From Nemertoderma westbladi (Eukaryota; Xenacoelomorpha; Nemertodermatida; Nemertodermatidae), in contig JAUCBJ010004787.1 of the NCBI GenBank assembly GCA_032718475.1, forward strand, positions 1-64,000: a stretch of 64,000 nucleotides of DNA. Reading direction: 5' to 3'. Positions 50,798 to 61,219 of this stretch are shown here, one piece after another. How positions within the stretch are numbered: position 1 is the first letter of the stretch; each line of letters opens with the position of its first letter. The position numbers were made by a program, and so were the translations under genes. The notes beneath the pieces were generated by a model that saw only the letters and a program-made list of their open reading frames with translations, made no database searches and had not been told where the DNA came from.

Positions 50798-53407
50798 TTG
50801 GTAAGGCACCACCTTGCAGGTGAGCGAGTGAGAGTGTTCGGAATGGCGGGAAAACTGATCAGAAAGAGAAAGGCGGAGTCAGGAGGAAAGGAGATACTGG
50901 TGGATTTCACCAAGAGGCATCCGGAAGAGAAGACGAGAGGATACTACGAGAGGTTGGAAAAGGGTCACGCGGCACGAGCGCTGCAGGACCACTTCCGGGA
51001 GATGCACGAACAGCGGCTGGTCGGGACCTATGGGACGCCGTCGCTGGACAACGCAATCTTCCAACACTTCCACTACGTGGTGAAAGGGGACGAGGCGAAG
51101 TTCGGGATTCCGAAGTACCCGAGGGAGTCGCCGAAGAAGGATTGGAAGAGGTTCATGGAGTCCGTCAACAGGGGAGGATATATGATCCTAGACGACGAGG
51201 GAACCGTGGAAGACGAGGTGGGTTCGAGACGAGGATCAGCGGGGTCGGCCAGGACCATACTCCTACATTTGGCCGCGCCAAATGGGGACATTTTCTTATT
51301 CGATCTAGGAACGTATGGGAAAAAGGACGGGCCGAAGTTAAACCGGTTGCCGAAAGCGGTGCAAGTCTTGGTAAGAGAGAAGTCGACGACGAAGGTGGGA
51401 TCGGCGATTCGCGAGGACGCGGGGAGAATCATCGGTCCGGACGCCACCAACCTCCTGGATATGCAGAAGGTCTTCATGGCTATGACGGCACCAGATGGGT
51501 TGGGAGTAGTCGGGAACACAGGCCAATGCGGGGCGGTGGCAATGGGCCAGCTATTGGGGCTCGTATGCCACAAACCGATGGTCTGGGGGAAGTTCAGGGA
51601 GGAATACGGAGCAGAACTAGCGAACTCGCTAAAGTGGGGAGTGAGACCGGGAAGGCAAGAGGTGTATCAATTCCGCAGAGGAGCGATAAAGGTATATCAG
51701 AAGCGATATATCCTGCAGGAAGATTGGATAATGATAAGTTTACTTAACTTATTCATGACCATGGTTATCGAGAGGGAACCAGCAGCATTTCTGTTATCGG
51801 GATCACCCCTAAGCTACAGGAGAGCCTTTAAGACGGCCTTCGACGGTCTGGTAGACCACCCGGGGCTGAAGGGCGAGTCGGTGTACTACAACAGCCGACA
51901 TCTGATAGACGGGGAGACAGATACGCCGTATCAGAGATGGGAGCAGCTAGAGACGGATAGACGAGAGGCAAAGCGACTGGAAGAAGTCGCTAGACGGGAG
52001 AGGATAGAAGCAGAGGAGAGGGAGGAGGAGGCCAGGACGCAGAGTTATGGCTTCGAGGAACAGGCAGGCTTAGACGAACTTCGTTGGACTTCATCAGGGA
52101 GTTCGGGGGAGTCTCTAGGGCGAGAACTGGGATGGATGGTGGGATCGCCGAAACAGTCGACGTCGGGGTTGCAAGCGATGCCCATACCAGTGGGCGCCGA
52201 AGGCGACCAACCGCCACGGAAGTTAAGGGAGCTAGAGGGATGGAGAGCTACGGGCGAGAGCCAAGGCGGGAAGGGACATAGTGGATCCATCGGGATACCG
52301 GGGTTGGAACCACTGCCAGAGGAGCATGAAGACGACGACGAATTTGGAGAGATGCCGCCCATCGGGAGGATAGGCCACTCGGACACAGACTGGGTTGGCG
52401 GGAGGGTGGTGACGGCCAGTGGGCCGGGGGCCTTCTGGGATAGACCCGGCAAGCGGGCCTGGGTCCGCGAGGAACCGGCGATGGATATCGCGGGGAGCAC
52501 TATCAGGTTGGGCGAGCAACCGGGGACGGCACCACGGGTAGTATTCGGGGAGACGATGCCCGAGAGGGGCGAGGAGATCGACGTAGACAGGGACACTAAT
52601 GTGCAGAAGTTCGCCTACCAGCGACTCCACAGACCGCAGAGATCGCTTGGGACGAAAGACGATGTGGGGCGGGAGACATTGGTACTCGGTTGCGATTACT
52701 GTGGGAGACAGACCCACCAGGAAAGGAGCTGTTTGTACCGATTCCAAAAGGGGACCTTTTGTCTCTACTGCCGCGAGTCGAGCCACAGGATGGGGGCGTG
52801 TCCACGGTTGCATAACCGATGTCCGAAGTGTAACTTTCGGGGACACTACGGACGCCAGTGCGACTGGATGGACGACGAAGAGAAGTTCAGAACCTTCGAG
52901 GAGTGGGCCGACGTCGGGGCCATGACGCACCAGCGCATGAAGGCCCAGGAGTTCAAGTGGGGTTTCTTCCTTATCAACCAGGAGGCTCACATGGAAATCA
53001 TTAAGCGGAGGCTACCGTTTACCTATCACGAGGTAGCAACGGCGGCGTCGTATGCCGGGGTGATAAATACACAGAGGTATTTGGACAGGTGGACGCCACA
53101 GAATCGAGGGGAGTTTAGGGATTTCCTGGCGGAGCACGTACCACGGGCAATGAAGATGATCTTATGGGACGCCACCAGGGGGAGACAACAGGGCCACTCG
53201 GAGGGGCCACCCGCGAAGCGATATCGGGAGCTGATAACACCAGCACCCAAAGAGCCAACGACCGGGATCAGTAAGGAGGTGGCGGCGAGGGTCCGAAGAC
53301 AGAAAGCGGATCCCAGAGGAGCGGTAGTGACCAGGAAACGACCCAGGGAGGAGGACAGCAAAGAGAAAGACTTGAGGTGGTTCCCAAAGTCAGGGGGGAT
53401 GAACTGA
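50798..53407 (+). CDS. BEL-C ORF3: DEDDy 3'-5' exonuclease-like domain plus three CCHC zinc knuckles (869 aa)
   Basis: An intact frame 1 kb downstream of pol. Residues ~126-310 follow the ribonuclease D/WRN/EXD1-type fold. Motif I is YMILDDEGTVEDE (D132-x-E134), then ILLHLAAPNGDIFLFDLG. Motif II is STTKVGSAIREDAGRI (D207). Motif III is VYQKRYILQEDW, where Q301-xx-Y304-xxx-E308 replaces the usual Asp with Glu (Asp309 adjacent). Residues ~385-430 are a charged helix. A Gly/Ser/Pro-rich acidic linker follows, then three exact CX2CX4HX4C knuckles at C632-C645, C655-C668 and C675-C688. The C-terminal region is basic. ATG at 50798 is the first in frame; a second Met at residue 16 is possible. Likely role (inference): an RNA- or DNA-binding nuclease-like protein made by the element, standing in for the missing Gag knuckles, or acting on element or host nucleic acid. 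Confidence 0.7.
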   Translation: MVRHHLAGERVRVFGMAGKLIRKRKAESGGKEILVDFTKRHPEEKTRGYYERLEKGHAARALQDHFREMHEQRLVGTYGTPSLDNAIFQHFHYVVKGDEAKFGIPKYPRESPKKDWKRFMESVNRGGYMILDDEGTVEDEVGSRRGSAGSARTILLHLAAPNGDIFLFDLGTYGKKDGPKLNRLPKAVQVLVREKSTTKVGSAIREDAGRIIGPDATNLLDMQKVFMAMTAPDGLGVVGNTGQCGAVAMGQLLGLVCHKPMVWGKFREEYGAELANSLKWGVRPGRQEVYQFRRGAIKVYQKRYILQEDWIMISLLNLFMTMVIEREPAAFLLSGSPLSYRRAFKTAFDGLVDHPGLKGESVYYNSRHLIDGETDTPYQRWEQLETDRREAKRLEEVARRERIEAEEREEEARTQSYGFEEQAGLDELRWTSSGSSGESLGRELGWMVGSPKQSTSGLQAMPIPVGAEGDQPPRKLRELEGWRATGESQGGKGHSGSIGIPGLEPLPEEHEDDDEFGEMPPIGRIGHSDTDWVGGRVVTASGPGAFWDRPGKRAWVREEPAMDIAGSTIRLGEQPGTAPRVVFGETMPERGEEIDVDRDTNVQKFAYQRLHRPQRSLGTKDDVGRETLVLGCDYCGRQTHQERSCLYRFQKGTFCLYCRESSHRMGACPRLHNRCPKCNFRGHYGRQCDWMDDEEKFRTFEEWADVGAMTHQRMKAQEFKWGFFLINQEAHMEIIKRRLPFTYHEVATAASYAGVINTQRYLDRWTPQNRGEFRDFLAEHVPRAMKMILWDATRGRQQGHSEGPPAKRYRELITPAPKEPTTGISKEVAARVRRQKADPRGAVVTRKRPREEDSKEKDLRWFPKSGGMN

Positions 53408-54277
53408 GACTTCAATGTGGTACGCCTGGAAGGCGCCACGTGGGACGTACGAACTATTAAGTACAAATTCAAAATGATGCAAATAATTAAATAAGTGCAA
53501 TTTATATGTACGTACGTAGTAATCAGTAGTTTAGCAATGAAATATACGTTCGAAGTAAGTACTATAGTCATTCAACCTTTCTCAATTAGCTACTGGGACT
53601 GGGGGGCTAACTGACTATGGCACTATGGACGAGACACTACACAATTTCACACTTCTTGAGTGCGACGGCACAGGAGGGGGGGGTGAGATTCGTCAGAAGG
53701 GATGGGGTAGTCAAAGAGGGGTTGAGTAAAGGTGATAGTGCGGAGTGCGAAGAGAGTGCGAATACAATTCAAGTGTGAGGGAGGAATAAGAGGCTGAGTG
53801 AGGGGCAGAGTGGTAGTGAGGAGAAGTAGAGGAGAGTCAGAGTGAGAACAGTATAGAGTTAAAGTGGCACAAGTGTTGGGGAAACAAAAATTGTATGAGA
53901 GGAGCACACGATCGGCCCGACATGGGACGCCAGGCAAACCGGGTAGCGATATCATACCCATGGGGAGCGGCCTGGAAAGCCGGCTCCGAGAGAAAATAGT
54001 TCCACCCCACACCCGAGTGTGGGGGAGGAGAAGTGAGAGGAAGAGTGTGGGACGAGGAGGTCCGGGAGTATGCGAGAGTTGGAGTAGAGTGGTGAGAGTG
54101 TTGGGGAAACAAAAATTGTATGAGAGAAGCGCACGATCGGCCCGACACGAGACGCCAGAGGGTAGTGACATCATACCCATAGGGAGCGGCCTGGAAAGCC
54201 GACTCCGAAAAAATATACCCACCCCACACCCGATGCTAGATCGGGATCCAGCGGAATTGTAGCGCACTTTAAGGTGG
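53408..54277 (+). other. BEL-C copy 2 3' UTR with a duplicated ~235-bp block
   Basis: Two tandem copies (about 53864-54100 and 54097-54240) share GTGTTGGGGAAACAAAAATT, the GATCGGCCCGAC segment and GGGAGCGGCCTGGAAAGCCG followed by a complementary GGCTCC. Copy 1 has the block once (13735-13925, minus). The GGAGCGGC...GCCGGCTCC part can form a short hairpin in all copies. Confidence 0.75.
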
Positions 54278-54315
54278 ATGCTATCTTCTCACCGGGAAGA
54301 TAGCATGGGGGGGAG
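54278..54315 (+). promoter_or_regulatory. BEL-C copy 2 hairpin and polypurine tract
   Basis: A perfect 11-bp stem, ATGCTATCTTC / GAAGATAGCAT (54278-54306, loop TCACCGG), is followed at once by GGGGGGGAG (54307-54315), the plus-strand primer directly next to the 3' LTR. The same arrangement, base for base, is in copy 1. Confidence 0.88.
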
Positions 54316-54857
54316 TGTTAGCTTATTCAATTCCGCTAACACCCCACAAAGTCAACCGTTAAGCAATATTGGGGGCCACGAGATTGGGTAACCAATAACT
54401 CGTGTCACCCCAACAAAGTGGGAAGGAGAAACACACAATAAGGGTCAGGGGCCAAACCCCTAACAGAGGGAGAATAGCTGGAGTGAACGGGAACACTCCA
54501 AAGGGCGCCAACAGGGACATTAACCAATCAGGGGGGAAGCATCGGCTAGGTACTGTAGCAAGGCCAAACCGTGCAATATATTATTAGGTACCAGCAATCA
54601 ATTATTCAGTTATGTCAGTATGTTATTGGTGTTAGTTAGGTTAGTTTAGCTAGGGAAGTACCGGGACTTCAATCACTGTATCCCGCCTTCCATATATCAA
54701 CATCCAGTCTATACATTATAACATACTATTTATATCTATCTATTATACCCGGAAATTATATACGACGAACAACGCAAACTCTTTTACCTTTCATACACGG
54801 CGGGGATGCGTAGATTGACAAACGGATAAATCGGGATCCTTCGTGGATCCTGTCACA
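54316..54857 (+). repeat. BEL-C copy 2 3' LTR (542 bp)
   Basis: A close match to 43933-44477. Ends GGATCCTGTCACA, where one base of the terminal hairpin stem has changed (CCCG to CCTG). Followed by the target duplication GCCTT. Confidence 0.92.
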
Positions 54858-55414
54858 GCCTTTGTTACGGTATATGGCGCTGTATCCACATTGTTAGCCG
54901 TTGTACTGTATACACAATATTAGTTATTATGCAGTACACATTATTAGCCATTATACAGTATAATATATTGGTTCATTATACAGTACACAATATTAGTCCG
55001 TTATGCAGTATAATATTTTAGATAAGATATAATAGCGCAGTGACATTTAGATAAGGAAATTAAAACGCCCATATATTTTGATCTCATCCATTTTGTATAG
55101 TATGTAGCCCTACCTACGTAATTTTGTAATATGATATAAGTAGATAGTTCCAGGGTAGCAAGTTCAGTTGGACCCTGGATTTCGGGCTTGCTGTTATTAG
55201 TCTTGATGGGCTAGCCATCACGGGTTTGATTTCTTTATAATCGCGCTAAAATATCTTTTGTGCATCATGTTATAAGTGCCGCTAAATTAAGCATCGGCAA
55301 AATTACCTTATATGGTGACGTTTAGAGGGTTTGGAGAGCAATAGGGCTACAATCCGGCTTTCTTATTGGACTAACTGCTTCCAGGTTGGTCTAATGCTAG
55401 CGCGGATTGGAGAG

Positions 55415-55460
55415 CCAATGAGAGAGCGATTGCATCACCCTTCTCGGATCACCTATAAAT
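55415..55460 (+). promoter_or_regulatory. BEL-B LTR core promoter, copy 2
   Basis: CCAAT (55415), ATTGCATCA (55429) and TATAAAT (55454). The order and spacing match the other LTR to within a base or two. Confidence 0.7.
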
Positions 55461-56873
55461 TGGCGGTTTGCCGGTAGAGCTTACTTCATTTTTACCTCAT
55501 TAACGACACTCACTCAGACATATTTAGTACCATTAAGTTAGAAGTATAATTTGTGCGTATTTTCTGCATTTCTACCTTTTCGATTAATTTCTTGGAATGA
55601 TTCGTTAGTGCTACTATTCTCAATTGTGTTTCTCAATCAATCCTATCGATTACTGCTAATTACAACCGGAACTATGATTTCTACCCCTTTTGTTAATGGT
55701 TCTATGTAATTCATTTCGACGCAATAATCCTACGGGATTTTCTGAGACTGGCAGACTTGTGATTTGCATGCGCCGCTACGGTAGCTATTCATCTTGATGG
55801 AGGGCTAAGGTACCGGTAGGCGGTGGGCGCATCGGGGGGTTGAGCGACTAAGGGAGAGCGGAGGATTCAAAGGCGAGCAACGCTGGCGGGGGGCCACCGT
55901 TGCGGTCGGGCAACTTGCGTTATAGAGGGCAACTTGCGTTGCGGCTGGGGCAATTTGCGTTGTAGTGGGCAGACCATTTGCTGGTACGGCAATTAGGGGG
56001 GGCTGATGATCCAGATTTTGTCTCTATTTTGTAGTATTAGGGGGGCAGGAATTGGGTTAGTTAGAAAGACTTAGATGTACTGGAGAGGCCTGCGTGCTTT
56101 ACAATAGCGAATTGCATGGCAAATTATATAATTGCGGATTGTATAATTGCAAGTTGTACTATTGTGATCTGTGATTGCTGACGCTGATTGGTGTGTTATT
56201 GAAGTGTGCCTATGATTACGAATGCTTAGGTAGGCGCCCCTTTTCTCTTTGATTGATTTCTATTTCTTAGTTTACAATAAATGATTACTGATTAGGTCAA
56301 AGTAATACAGTAATTTAGTCTGTTACTAGTGAAACCTGTTGTGTAATAAATTAGAATTACGCATTCTGGAACTCTTAGTAATTAGTACGCTGTTACATAT
56401 TTGTGACTGTAATTAATTAGTGAAATTAAGAATTAGTACGCAGCATAGCGGAGAGTAGCTAAGGTAATAATTTAGAGTACCGTAAACTATTCACGCTGAG
56501 CGGTTATTTGAATTAGCGGGCAATAAGCTAGATCGCAGTATTCAATACACAACTCGCATTAGTAGATTGCTGGCCTAAAGCCAGCCGCAGGCAAATTTAG
56601 ACCCGGAGTGGTATCGCCCACGAAAGACATTGTACCGTACCATTATTTGATTATTTTAAATATTCTCGCATTCACACATTCCGTTAGGGAACCCCCAGTA
56701 TTCGCGATTAGAAAAGACGTAGGCATTGGCATACTTCAATAGTAGTAAAATTAGGCGTAAGAATATACTCTGAGTGCAAAGCCTCTCGCACTCGTCTTAA
56801 GTAAGCTTAGGGAGCCGACTCGGGTTTATTGTTTTGGTTATTCCCGCGTGGCTCATAGATTCGAACAGTTAGC

Positions 56874-56897
56874 TCTCTGTCGAGCGATCGGTAGAGA
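56874..56897 (+). promoter_or_regulatory. GNRA-loop RNA hairpin, copy 2
   Basis: TCTCTGTCGA / TCGGTAGAGA closes a GCGA tetraloop. Relative to copy 1, one T-A pair became C-G, two pairs became G-T wobbles, and the loop changed GAAA to GCGA while keeping the GNRA rule. Confidence 0.7.
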
Positions 56898-56955
56898 AAG
56901 GAACAAGCGATTTTACAGGAGCCGTGTAAATTTAGTAAAATATATTAGCGGACGG

Positions 56956-58259
56956 CAGATTAGCGCCATCCAACAGTAAGTAGCGGTTTTGTATTTAGCA
57001 GCCCTACAATTTAGTAATAGCACGCTCCTGATTGCCTTTATTTAACAGTAGAGCAGTCTTGGTGCCTTATTGGTTAGGCGGGAACCTATTAGGTTGGCAG
57101 AGAAGTATACGGGTATTTGTCTGTTCAACAGTTCTGCTGTTAGTATAGGTGACGCGCTAGTTTAACAGTAAAGCACGCATTTATTGGCTGTTGCTTGCAG
57201 CAGTCAAGAGCAGAAGAGTGTATTCTTAGGCTGTTAGGTAGGATTACTGTATTCACTGGTCGCGTACAATAGTACAGTAGTACATTAGGCTGATTGCTGT
57301 TACTGCATACGGTAGAAGGGATATTTGTTTGCCATACCACACACAGTATCAATTAGGCTGTTAGGTTGGTGTACTGTTTTACTTACTGTACTGCATACAG
57401 TGGATGTACGGTAGTGCGTTTTTACTAATTGCGAATACAGCAGTTCCTTAGGCCTTAGGGCGAATTGTAATTAGTAAGTTTTTGAAAATTTTAGCTAGGT
57501 TTGCGAGAATTCAGTTTCGGTCAAAATTATTTGTAAAATTCTAGAGTTTTGTACCGGTATATTAGGTAACCGCTTAGTTATTTTATACCATCTGGAGATA
57601 CATGGCAAGACGGAACTTCTGAGTTTGGGGTTCGTGTGGGTCTGCGGGTTCGGTTTGCAATCAGTGAAGGGACTGAAACTTTGGACGCGGACGTGGAATC
57701 TCACAGCAAACAAGGTTGGTTGTTCTGTTGGCACCATTGTGTTTGTGGAAGCAGTAAAAAATTATCGGTTGTTTAACTGCGAAGCTGAACTCAATTTATT
57801 AGTTAGGTTATTTAGGTTTAGCCGGCCATGGTTTTTTGAATCGCTCAAGTTAGAGAGAGAGTTAGAGAGAGTCGCAACCAGAAGATGTAGCCACGCGCTA
57901 GTGGATACATATAATATTTGAAATTAAAATTATGTTGATTAGAGCTATATATGCAAAATTGGAATTATTTGGGTGGCAAATTCATTCTGAATATTTTGTA
58001 TTAGATTCAGAAATTATTTTGTGTCATACCGGTATTTAATTGCTATATAATAGCTATATAATAATATTTTGTTTAAATATTGTGCTAGTATTTGCTATAA
58101 CTATACCCTATTAAATTCACAATATTGCATTGCGAATTTATTTGACATTTTGGACCAACTGATTATTAGACAAATAATTTGACCGTATTTTCGGTTAAAT
58201 TATAATTATATCTCGAAATTTTGCGAGATTTTTGCCGGAAGGCAAACATTATTTAGACT
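56956..58259 (+). other. BEL-B leader between LTR and gag
   Basis: A long AT-rich leader. Short frames (57140-57352 minus, 57625-57921 plus) have no recognised domain. No clear tRNA primer site. Confidence 0.5.
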
Positions 58260-60860
58260 ATGAGTGTCTCAGACAAGGAGGCACTAGAGGACAGCTATGA
58301 GACGGCGGCTGGACCGCCGACTGACGATAGCGTCAATATTACGGTTGACGACAATGCCGACTATGACGACGCAGCGAGCGATGCTGACGTAAGTGAACAG
58401 GAGGACGAGACAGTGACTAGTGAGGAAGAACAACAACCTCAAGTAATAGTATTAGGATCCCCTACCGCTACTGTAAGGCAGGACCGCACAGCAGCCCGGA
58501 CAGAGGTGAGTGATAGGGAGGGTAGTGTAGCAGAAGCGAGAGCCCGGAGCCCGGTTTCCAGACCTGTGGGTATGGTAAGTGCCGTGGTCCCAGCGGCTGT
58601 AAGGAGTACCCGTAGTTCCCGAAATAATCCTTCAAGTCCACCAAGTGTGAGTCAGGTAAGCGAGAGAGAACTTGACATCGCGATAAAGAAGAAACTTCGC
58701 GCGCACGCCGGACATATAACTCGGACGACGGACAAGGTAAGGAAGATGTTAGCCGACTCAGCGAACATCGGAAGGGAAGGGTTAGTAGAGATTAGAAGGG
58801 GATATAACTCAGCGTTATTTAAGCAGACGGAGGAGCTTGCAGTCCTAGCGAAGAGAGCAGTGGAGTCTCAGTCGAGCGACGTGGCGACGAGGGTTTATGA
58901 TAGGGTTTTAGCAGCCTTGTTAGAGCACCGCGAGTTATCGGAGCGATTCCGACGAGTTAGGACGGAGAACTGGCTGCTATGGGCATCACAAGCGCAGGCG
59001 ACTCAGGTGAGTGACGCAGAGTTGAGAGACTTAGTGGAGCGCGAAGAGATCCAAGATAAGGAAGAGCGCCGGTATCAGAGGGAAGTTACTAGCTGGCTGA
59101 TGCAGAGTGGAGTGGTGGTACCGGGCCAGGTGCTACCGACGACGGAGAACATCCAACAGAGAATGTTAACTCCACCCGACGATGCATCTAGAGACAGTGG
59201 CGATTCCCAGGTTAGTCACGCGCGAGGGAAAGTTATATGTGCTAGATCCCTTGTTTCTCACAACTCGGCAGAAGAGAGAAGACGCCGACTAGACGAACAG
59301 CAGGCGGAAGTTTTGCGTGCATCGGAAGCACGGAAGGAGGCTGAGCGGGAACGGGAGCGCACACGTAAGTTGGACGCGGAGTTACGAGAGTTGGAAGAGA
59401 TAAGTAAGCGCGAGCGGACGGAACGCGAACAGAGAGAACGCGAACTCCAAGCCGAGCGCGAGCGCAAGGAACTCGAACTCGAACAGAGAGAACGCGAACT
59501 TCAACTCGAACGCGAACAGAGAGAACGCGAACTCCAAGCCGAACGCGAATGCAAGGAACTCGAACGTGAACAGAAGGAACGCGAGCTTCAACTCGAACGC
59601 GAACGTAAGGAACGCGAACTCGAGATCGAGAAAAGAAGACGCGCATTGTATGAAGAAAAGGAGCGAGTGGAAGAAGAGAGCGCAGCGAGACGAGCGAGGG
59701 AAGAAGAACAACGTAAACTGGCGCAGTTGGAAAGTGCGAGATTAAATTAAAAGAGCGAAGAACGGACCAGGAAGGCGAATGAAATCGCCGAGAAGGGGAT
59801 GCGAATGATCGAAGAATGTGGGGCGAGTGTAGGTACCGAGTTGCGAGAACTGTTCGCACTGCAGAAGGCCGAACAGGAAGCGAGAACTCCGACTATACGC
59901 GAGTCTACGACGACCAGAATTCCTATACCCGGTCCAGCTATTACGAGTACACGGATCGCTAAACCGTTCTCTACATATCGCACACCAGTTGGTATTAGTG
60001 CTTCACCTATCGCGCAGAATCCACGGCATCAGAACACCGCACCACTACATACCGAACGCGAGAACGACGAAGAGTTTAGAGAAACTCCGACGGGCCGAGT
60101 ATTTGGCGAACCGAACCCGCGGGTTTGGAATACGCGGACGGAGCGCCGACCCAGTTCGACGGAGAACTTCCGGGTTAAACCGGAAGAGGGATCATATGAG
60201 AGACAGCGGATTACTCAGATAGAGCCGACTATACAACAGAACCCTAGCCAGGAATTTATTACGAGGGATGAGTTAAGTGCTAGTTTAGCGCAAGCTATAT
60301 CGCCACACATCCAACCTATAACGGACATGCTTAGCAACCTACGGTTAAAGGAAGCAGCCCAGGTAAGAAGTAATTCTAATCCTAGCAGGCCTGAGTTAGA
60401 TAAAGTCCAACCTAGTCAACGAGTACGTATATCGGAGGAAACTATACCACATAGACCTCAGGTAAGGACGCCTGTCCCGAATATCCATAATCCCAATTTC
60501 GAAAATTCGGCAGAGAAATTTATTCAGGAGGCTTGGGTCAGGGCCTCAGCACGCAAACCAACACGAGCGCTAAGGACTGACACCGAGTCAAGCGATGAAG
60601 AGGAAGACATGAGACGTCAGAAGTCCCGAAACTATAAGGAAAGAAGGACGGACGCGGAGCAGGTAAGTTCAAATCCCCGGGAAAGGAACAGACTTAACAA
60701 CCCTGCAGAACTAAACCATTTGTTAACCCGGAACGACGCAACCCTTAGGGACATAGGTAAGTTTGCTGCTAGGCAAGGACTGCCGACGCAACAACCCCAG
60801 AAGTTTATGGGTAACCACAAGCACTGGAGGACGTTCAAAACCTATGTCGACAAGCAGCTA
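58260..60860 (+). pseudogene. BEL-B copy 2 gag, one in-frame stop
   Basis: ATG at 58260 opens a frame running to 59750. After a single in-frame TAA (59748-59750) the same frame is open again to 60971, so the two pieces are one gene with one nonsense codon. The N-terminus is acidic (residues 1-60). The middle (~135-280) is helical (ELDIAIKKKLRAHAGHITRT, then LLEHRELSERFRRVRTENW). Residues ~345-495 form a long E/R-repeat helix (EREQRERELQAERERKELEL). Past the stop come a Pro/Thr-rich part, SSDEEEDMRRQKS, and the start of DUF1759 (QKFMGNHKHWRTFKTYVDKQ). A private 4-base deletion near 60861 then breaks the frame. Many QV(S/R) dipeptides are encoded by CAGGTAAG- or CAGGTGAG-type sequence. Confidence 0.75.
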
Positions 60861-61219
60861 ACAGCACCTTTACTCCCAATGAGAAGTTCAACTATTTGCT
60901 TCAGATGCTCCATCGAGAACCTAGAGTCATTGCTGATAACTTCGTCGGCAATGAAAGAGCATTCGAGTTAGCAATGAAGACGCTTAGTGACATCTACGGG
61001 AATAAAACCAAGATGGCACAGTCGATAGTAGAAGACTTGGGTAAGGGCGGAAGGAATACAACTCCGTTAGAGCTGTTGAACTTAGAGAACGCTATTTCGA
61101 ACGCATTGGACATCTTGAGGACGGTGAATCTACCTCATCATGGTGATCACGCCAAAGATTTAAAGAGCGTAATAAGACGTTTAAACATGCGTTACCGCGA
61201 CAGAAATGGCGCAAATTAG
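60861..61219 (+). pseudogene. BEL-B copy 2 DUF1759 (zero frame) ending after the slippery heptamer
   Basis: MLQMLHREPRVIADNFVGNE, then FELAMKTLSDIYGNKTKMAQ and LELLNLENAISNALDILRTV. The frame ends at TAG 61219. The heptamer T TTA AAC is at 61180-61186 in this frame. In the -1 frame the domain continues as HALPRQKWRKLENKLEGQ. Confidence 0.7.
61180..61186 (+). promoter_or_regulatory. candidate -1 frameshift site T TTA AAC (BEL-B copy 2)
   Basis: Same sequence, frame and position in the protein as 5015-5021. The other frame breaks in the two copies are at different places, while this one is shared. Confidence 0.45.

Larger units (their letters stand above)
43933..54857 (+). mobile_element. BEL/Pao retrotransposon BEL-C copy 2 (plus strand) with pol and a downstream exonuclease-like ORF3
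   Basis: LTRs at 43933-44477 and 54316-54857 (TGTTAGC...GTCACA) are flanked by a 5-bp duplication GCCTT (43928-43932 and 54858-54862). Internal order: gag (44548-46480, with frameshifts), pol (46481-49771, intact), tandem array, ORF3 (50798-53407, intact), a 3' UTR with a duplicated block, hairpin, PPT. The usual Gag zinc finger and the A17 protease are missing between gag and RT. Total ~10.9 kb. Confidence 0.9.
54863..56955 (+). repeat. BEL-B copy 2 5' LTR (~2.1 kb)
   Basis: Homologous to 21011-22950 but well diverged. Lineage-specific expansions include 3-4 units of TTATRCAGTAYA-type sequence at 54900-55020 and three GGCAACTTGCGTT-type units at 55910-55965. The core promoter, AATAAA and GNRA-hairpin blocks are conserved. 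The 3' end is approximate. Confidence 0.75.

Noticed and set aside
52045-52990. Minus-strand ORFs of 183 and 252 aa opposite ORF3
   Set aside because: GC-rich antisense shadows of ORF3; no recognisable domain or start context.
54402-54587. 61-aa ORF repeated in both BEL-C copy 2 LTRs (MSPQQSGKEK start)
   Set aside because: Present only because the LTRs are duplicates; no similarity to a known protein and not open in copy 1's orientation.
59242-59859. 205-aa minus-strand ORF rich in RVRV repeats
   Set aside because: It is the exact antisense of the E/R-repeat coding region of BEL-B gag; the pattern follows from the GAACGCGAA-type repeat and not from a second gene.
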